10,731 nucleotides of DNA. Origin: DASSCW01 sp036555005. Its GTDB lineage: Bacteria > Chloroflexota > Limnocylindria > QHBO01. Numbering within the stretch: the stretch's first letter is position 1; each line of letters begins with the position of its first letter. The notes below the pieces were generated by a model. The model was not told where the DNA came from. It was given only the letters and a program-made list of their open reading frames with translations, and ran no database searches. Below, piece by piece: positions 6,289-10,731 of this stretch. Both the position numbers and the translations under genes were made by a program. The stretch spans positions 1 to 10,731 of the forward strand of contig DATBME010000056.1 of the NCBI GenBank assembly GCA_036555005.1. Reading direction: 5' to 3'.

Positions 6289-7407
6289 CTACTCGGCCTG
6301 CACGCGGCTCCACATGGCGGTCCAGGCGTCGCGCTGCTCCTGGGTCACCAGCGGCGTGAAGTTGGTGCGCTCCAGCACGGTCGGGTCGTCCAGGGCGAAG
6401 GCCTCGATGAGGACCGGATCCTCCACCGAGTCCATCACCTCCTGGTTGACGCAGCCGTAGTAGAAGAGGGTCATCGCGTTGCTGCACGTCTCTTCGGCCA
6501 GCTTGGCATCCAGGAACTCGAGCGCGAGCTCCGGGCTGTCGCTGGTGGCACTGATGCCGTACAGCCCCACCCACGAGTTGCGCCCCTCCTCCGGATCGGC
6601 GTACGCCACCGGCGCGCCGGCCGCCAGCGAGGTGGCGTAGCAGCCCTGCCAGGCGTAGGCGATCCACACCTGCTCATCCAGCGGGCCGCTGTTGGGGCAG
6701 AGCTCCACGTACTCGCCCGACCAGTAGAAGGCATTGAGCGGCTTCTGCGCGATCCACTCCTCCTCGATGGCTTCCAGCTGATCGGGGGTGATCGCCGTCT
6801 CGTCGTAGTCGTGGACATAGGAGGAAACCGTCACCGCCGCGGGTCCGTCATTCCACATCGAGATGTGATCGACGTACTGCGCGTCGAACAGGACGTCCCA
6901 GCTGGTGACCTCATCGACCTGCTCGGTGTTGTACAGGATCGAGGTGAAGCCCCAGTCCCACGGGATGTAGTACTGCTTCCCGTCGATCTGGCCCAGCTCC
7001 TTGAAGCTGTCGGGGACCTTGTCCCAGTTCGTCAGCTTGCTGGTGTCGATCTCCTGCACCAGGCCCTCGTCCACGTAGAACTGCTGCCAACCCGTGTAGA
7101 AGTGGAAGATGTCCGCCTCGCTGCCGCCTTCCATCAGGGTCAGGATGTCCGCGTCGGAGATGCCGAACTCGAAGCTGACCTCGGTGTCCGGGCTCGCGGC
7201 GGCGAAATCGGTCCAGAATTCTTCCGCCTCGTAGCCGCTCCACTCCAGGACGGTGAGCTCGTTCGGCTCGGGCTCCGCGGGCTGGCTCGCTGCGCCGGAC
7301 TCGCTGGCGCTGGATGTCGGCGACCCGCCGCCGCACGCGGCCAGGACCAGCGTCAGGGCAGCCAGCATGGCCATTCCGCGGCGCATCGCTCGGTTCCGGT
7401 TGGTCAT
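6289..7407 (-). CDS. potD: Extracellular polyamine-type solute-binding lipoprotein (PotD-like)
   Basis: A 372-residue solute-binding protein that should hand its ligand to the PotB/PotC-like permeases. Residues 1-25 are a lipoprotein signal: basic start (NRNRAMRR), hydrophobic core and lipobox LAAC with C25 as the lipid-anchored residue. A flexible Ser/Ala/Pro/Glu linker follows to about 48. The mature domain begins LTVLEWSGYE (W56, Y59), matching the aromatic ligand-site start of PotD, and has IPWDWGFTSILYN at 148-160, the hinge segment typical of PotD. Aromatic and acidic residues are frequent, as in cation-binding members. Four further cysteines (237, 256, 308, 319) could form two disulfides. 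ATG 7407 gives a proper signal peptide with GGAGG 12 nt upstream; the earlier GTG at 7497 does not. Other amines or amino acids are possible ligands. Confidence 0.9.
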   Translation of the reverse strand: MTNRNRAMRRGMAMLAALTLVLAACGGGSPTSSASESGAASQPAEPEPNELTVLEWSGYEAEEFWTDFAAASPDTEVSFEFGISDADILTLMEGGSEADIFHFYTGWQQFYVDEGLVQEIDTSKLTNWDKVPDSFKELGQIDGKQYYIPWDWGFTSILYNTEQVDEVTSWDVLFDAQYVDHISMWNDGPAAVTVSSYVHDYDETAITPDQLEAIEEEWIAQKPLNAFYWSGEYVELCPNSGPLDEQVWIAYAWQGCYATSLAAGAPVAYADPEEGRNSWVGLYGISATSDSPELALEFLDAKLAEETCSNAMTLFYYGCVNQEVMDSVEDPVLIEAFALDDPTVLERTNFTPLVTQEQRDAWTAMWSRVQAE

Positions 7408-7446
7408 TGGTGGGTCGAACCTCCGCTGCTCCTGTCCTGAGGCGCC

Positions 7447-7474
7447 CCCGCCCTGAAGCAATACTGCAGGCGGG
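7447..7474. promoter_or_regulatory. Inverted repeat across the predicted start site of the transport operon
   Basis: CCCGCCCTG (7447-7455) and CAGGCGGG (7467-7474) are inverted copies with one extra base in the first arm and an 11-nt spacer. The repeat directly follows the -10 box and spans the expected transcription start near 7468. That is a usual place for an operator, and the left arm would not be fully transcribed, so an RNA hairpin is less likely. The binding factor is unknown; the nearby XRE-cupin regulator is a candidate. Confidence 0.35.
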
Positions 7475-7504
7475 ATGGTAGGCCCGTGACGCTCCACGGG
7501 TCAA
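7475..7504 (-). promoter_or_regulatory. Sigma70-type promoter of the binding-protein/permease operon
   Basis: Read on the minus strand: TTGACC (7504-7499), an 18-nt spacer, then TACCAT (7480-7475). The -35 box overlaps the stop codon of the upstream FAD oxidoreductase (7501-7503). Initiation near 7468 would give a leader of about 60 nt. The transport genes can therefore be expressed apart from the oxidoreductase. Confidence 0.6.
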
Positions 7505-8961
7505 TCATGTGAGACCTGCCCGCTGGCCGCCTGGGGCGGCGCATTGCCGGCGCCGAACCGATATCCCAGCAGGCGCGGCAGCCCGGCAAGGAGGCGCACG
7601 GCGATCGATGGGCGGCGCCCCGCGTCCTCGGCCTCGTCGCGTCGGATCAGCGCCTCGCGAACCACCCGAACGCCGGCGAACCGCAGCGGTTCCGGCGGGA
7701 AGCGGCGGACGCGCCGGTCGACGATCGGCAGGCGGGCAAGCTCCCCGTCCGGCTCGTCCGCCAGCCCCGCCAGCACCCGGCCGGCGAAGGCGGCGGGTGC
7801 GACCCCGTTTCCGGAAAAGCCGTGGGCGAAGTGGACGCGTCCGCCATGGCGCGACCCGATCATGGGCAGCCGGTCCGGGCTGATGTCGATCGGCCCGCCC
7901 CAGGCGTCTTCGATGCCGACGTCGGCAAGGGTCGGGAAGAAGCGCCGCAGCGAGGCGCGGGCACGCTCCTCGGCGCGGGGGTCGTTGTCGTAGCGCCGAT
8001 CGATCCGGCCGCCATAGCCGGCGGCACCCACGCCGGCGCCGAAGGCCAGCCGGCCATCGGGCGTGGTGCGGAAGTAGTGGACCGTGAAGCGCGCATCGGC
8101 GATCGCCTCGCCGCCGGTCCAGCCCAGCTCCGCCAGGCGGCCGGGGACCGGCTCGGTCATGACGATGTGGCTTCCCCAGGCCAGCAGGGTGGTGGCGAAG
8201 TCGCGCCAGCCGGCCGCCCATGCGTTCACGGCCAGCACTGCCTGATCCGCGACCAGCACGCCGGCATCGGTCTCGAGCCGGACCGGCGACTCCGCGTGCA
8301 GGTGCTTGACCCGCGTGGCCTCCAGGATGGCCACGCCGCGCTCCACCAGCGCCCCCCGCAGGCCACGCGCCAAACGCGCCGGCTGGATGGTTGCCGCATT
8401 GCGCATCAGCGCCCCGCCGCGCATGGCGGGCGAGGCGCAGCGGGCCTGGATCTCCGCCGGTGAAAGCTCGACGTACTGGTCGGCGACGCCCAGCCCGGCG
8501 CAGGCATCGACCGCGGAGCGCCACTCGCCGTCCTGCGCGGACGAGGCGCTGACGCGCAGGTAGCCCGCGCGGCGATACCAGGCGTCGACCTCGTTGGCCG
8601 CGCACCAGTCACCGATGGCGCCCACCGCCTCGTCGACCAGGCGCGCCAGCCGGAGCGCCTGCTCCGGCCCGAACCGGTCGATCAGGTACGGCAGCTGGTC
8701 CCACCAGCCGTGGACGAAGCCGCCGTTGCGCCCGCTGGGCCCTCCGCCGCAGATGCCCTGCTCGACGATCGCGACCCGCACGCCGGGCTGGCGCTCGGTC
8801 AGCCACCACGCCGTCCACAGCCCGGTATAGCCGCCGCCGACGATGGCGACGTCGAACGTGTGTGCATCTTCGCCGCTGGACTGTATCGGTGTCGGCCCTG
8901 GCTGCTCGGACGCCAGCGCCTCGCGCAGCCACCAGCCGACCGCGCCGGGTCCTTCAGCCAC
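7501..8961 (-). CDS. FAD-dependent amine oxidoreductase, DAO family (PuuB-like)
   Basis: A 486-residue flavoprotein of the D-amino-acid-oxidase/GlpO-like family that oxidises C-N bonds; the relative PuuB oxidises gamma-glutamylputrescine. The dinucleotide fold reads DVAIVGGGYTGLWTAW with GGGYTG at 42-47, followed by ICGGGPSGRNGGFVHGWW, the FAD-contact loop typical of the PuuB group. The C-terminal half has DAWGGPIDISPDRLPMIG and FAHGFSGNGVAPAA, which close the FAD site. The tail with FPPEPLRF is common in actinobacterial members. I chose GTG 8961 because GAGGG lies 4 nt upstream and a promoter just beyond; longer starts would run into the divergent regulator gene. The neighbouring amine transporter and PuuR-like regulator support an amine substrate. 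The exact substrate is not known. Confidence 0.85.
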   Translation of the reverse strand: MAEGPGAVGWWLREALASEQPGPTPIQSSGEDAHTFDVAIVGGGYTGLWTAWWLTERQPGVRVAIVEQGICGGGPSGRNGGFVHGWWDQLPYLIDRFGPEQALRLARLVDEAVGAIGDWCAANEVDAWYRRAGYLRVSASSAQDGEWRSAVDACAGLGVADQYVELSPAEIQARCASPAMRGGALMRNAATIQPARLARGLRGALVERGVAILEATRVKHLHAESPVRLETDAGVLVADQAVLAVNAWAAGWRDFATTLLAWGSHIVMTEPVPGRLAELGWTGGEAIADARFTVHYFRTTPDGRLAFGAGVGAAGYGGRIDRRYDNDPRAEERARASLRRFFPTLADVGIEDAWGGPIDISPDRLPMIGSRHGGRVHFAHGFSGNGVAPAAFAGRVLAGLADEPDGELARLPIVDRRVRRFPPEPLRFAGVRVVREALIRRDEAEDAGRRPSIAVRLLAGLPRLLGYRFGAGNAPPQAASGQVSHD

Positions 8962-8972
8962 GCTGCCCTCAC

Positions 8973-8994
8973 TGAAGTGCTGCTTAAGTCCTGC
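8973..8994 (-). promoter_or_regulatory. 11-bp direct repeat at the start site of the oxidoreductase transcript
   Basis: On the minus strand GCAGGACTTAA (8994-8984) is followed at once by GCAGCACTTCA (8983-8973); nine of 11 positions agree. The period is about one helical turn and the pair spans the predicted transcription start. This fits a tandem operator for the divergent regulator, but could be chance. Confidence 0.3.
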
Positions 8995-8995
8995 G

Positions 8996-9024
8996 ATGCT
9001 AGAGGCGGGCTCGCGCGCGGTCAA
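8996..9024 (-). promoter_or_regulatory. Sigma70-type promoter of the FAD oxidoreductase
   Basis: Read on the minus strand: TTGACC (9024-9019), a 17-nt spacer, then TAGCAT (9001-8996). Hexamers and spacing are identical to the promoter at 1595-1623 although the spacer differs. Initiation near 8989 gives a leader of about 28 nt with the GAGGG binding site. The -35 box lies where the -35 region of the divergent regulator gene would be, so one bound protein could control both. Confidence 0.7.
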
Positions 9025-9039
9025 CGGCGCGTCAGCCCG

Positions 9040-9045
9040 TAGAAT
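9040..9045 (+). promoter_or_regulatory. -10 box of the XRE-cupin regulator, probably leaderless
   Basis: TAGAAT ends 8 nt before the ATG at 9054. GGAGG at 9047-9051 is present but only 2 nt from the start codon, too close for normal ribosome binding, so leaderless initiation is more likely. No strong -35 box is visible. Confidence 0.5.
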
Positions 9046-9053
9046 CGGAGGCC

Positions 9054-9611
9054 ATGGCCGCCGAGGAGGTCCAGATCGGCCGCAGCCTGCGCGACGCCCG
9101 ACGCCGTCGCGGCTTGACGCTGAAGGCGGTCGCCCAGGAGGCGGGGGTGACGGAGAGCTTCCTGTCACAGGTCGAGCGGGACATCGCCAGCCCCTCGATC
9201 GCCACCCTGCGGCGTATCGCCGTTGCGCTGGGCACGACCATCGGCACGCTGCTCGACAGCGCCGGCCCGCACGGTCGCCTGGTGCGGCGCGGCGAACGGC
9301 GGGTGATCGGCTATGCGGGCCTTGGCGCGCGCGACGAGTTCCTGACCGATGGCCCGAACGCGCGGCTGCAGGTGATCGAGTCGCTCATCGAGCCCGGCGG
9401 CGGCACCGGCCCGGATGCGTACGTCCACGAATCGGACGAGGAGTGCCTGATCGTGCTGGAAGGCTGCCTGGACCTGTGGGTCGGCGACGAGCACTATCGG
9501 CTGGACGCCGGGGATGCCATCCGCTACTCGAGCCGCGTGGCCCATCGCAATGAAAACCCAGGCCCGGGCGTGGCGCGGGTGATGTTCGTCCTGACCCCGC
9601 CCTCCTTCTAG
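9054..9611 (+). CDS. XRE family regulator with C-terminal cupin (PuuR-like)
   Basis: A 185-residue transcription factor of the PuuR/SutR type. The N-terminal helix-turn-helix covers about 6-65 (IGRSLRDARRRRGLTLKAVAQEAGV, then the recognition region TESFLSQVERDIASPSIATL). A cupin barrel covers about 105-182, with YVHESDEECLIVLEG (H125, E129 or E130) and H164 as possible metal or ligand residues and DAGDAIRYSSRVAHRNEN as the second cupin motif. In PuuR the cupin senses putrescine and the protein represses genes for its uptake and oxidation. The gene diverges from the FAD oxidoreductase across 92 bp, the classic position for a regulator that controls both its neighbour and itself. The ligand is inferred from context. 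Confidence 0.9.
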   Translation: MAAEEVQIGRSLRDARRRRGLTLKAVAQEAGVTESFLSQVERDIASPSIATLRRIAVALGTTIGTLLDSAGPHGRLVRRGERRVIGYAGLGARDEFLTDGPNARLQVIESLIEPGGGTGPDAYVHESDEECLIVLEGCLDLWVGDEHYRLDAGDAIRYSSRVAHRNENPGPGVARVMFVLTPPSF

Positions 9612-9630
9612 GGCGGCGGCTGAGCGGTGC

Positions 9631-9636
9631 TACGAT
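9631..9636 (+). promoter_or_regulatory. -10 box of the thiolase gene, probably leaderless
   Basis: TACGAT ends 7 nt before the GTG at 9644, the same spacing as at the paaG-like and DUF2277 genes. The sequence continues CGGG, as the other boxes continue CGG. No ribosome binding site is seen. Readthrough from the regulator, 32 bp upstream, is also possible. Confidence 0.42.
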
Positions 9637-9643
9637 CGGGCCG

Positions 9644-10731
<1,088 letters not shown>

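Noticed and set aside
5286..7440. Long plus-strand open frames (5286-6359 and 6070-7440) opposite the permease and binding-protein genes
   Set aside because: They run antisense to genes with clear EAA loops, membrane spans and a lipobox, and their translations show low-complexity Arg/Gly/Gln or antisense-type repeats.
7408..7497. Longer start for the binding protein at GTG 7497
   Set aside because: It would place 30 polar residues before the signal peptide, and translation would begin upstream of the predicted transcription start.
8962..9168. Longer start for the FAD oxidoreductase at 9168
   Set aside because: It would overlap the divergent regulator gene and add a Pro/Arg-rich tail; the promoter and GAGGG site support GTG 8961.

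Overview
The window is GC-rich (roughly 70%) and densely coded. Short overlaps join several genes, codons end mostly in G or C, and several genes seem to lack a leader. This suggests an actinomycetal or Chloroflexota-type (Limnocylindria-like) soil or freshwater bacterium; that placement is inference from composition and gene content. I see no tRNA, rRNA, insertion sequence, phage gene or CRISPR array. No gene-free stretch exceeds 300 bases; the longest is 133 bp.

Layout. (1) 1-1088, plus strand: a GNAT acetyltransferase coupled by an ATGA overlap to a HIT-like protein. (2) 1074-1164: a four-unit tandem repeat where two convergent genes end. (3) 1163-1558, minus strand: a SnoaL-like protein with a clear sigma70-type promoter. 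(4) 1692-4337, plus strand: a tight operon of a PaaG-like isomerase, a PaaH-like 3-hydroxyacyl-CoA dehydrogenase and a HAD phosphatase, followed by a DUF2277 protein that has its own -10 box. (5) 4575-4602: a perfect 11-bp hairpin between convergent genes. (6) 4603-8961, minus strand: a spermidine/putrescine-type module read as FAD amine oxidoreductase, lipoprotein binding protein, permease, permease. (7) 9054-9611, plus strand: a divergent XRE-cupin regulator. (8) 9644 to the window end, plus strand: a thiolase of the PcaF/PaaJ type, cut off by the window.

How the genes work together. PaaG-, PaaH- and PaaJ-like enzymes catalyse isomerisation, dehydrogenation and thiolysis of CoA esters in phenylacetate degradation or a related beta-oxidation. 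Here the thiolase is separated from the other two by the polyamine-type module. That module looks like uptake plus oxidation of an amine under a PuuR-like regulator, but it has no ATPase gene in view.

The most notable non-coding signal is a two-class promoter pattern. Three minus-strand genes have TTGACC -35 boxes 17-18 nt from TAGCAT or TACCAT -10 boxes, followed by leaders with ribosome binding sites. Four plus-strand genes have a TAGAAT-like -10 box ending only 7-8 nt before the start codon, as expected for leaderless mRNAs. No clearly new biological system is evident; the findings are modest and testable.
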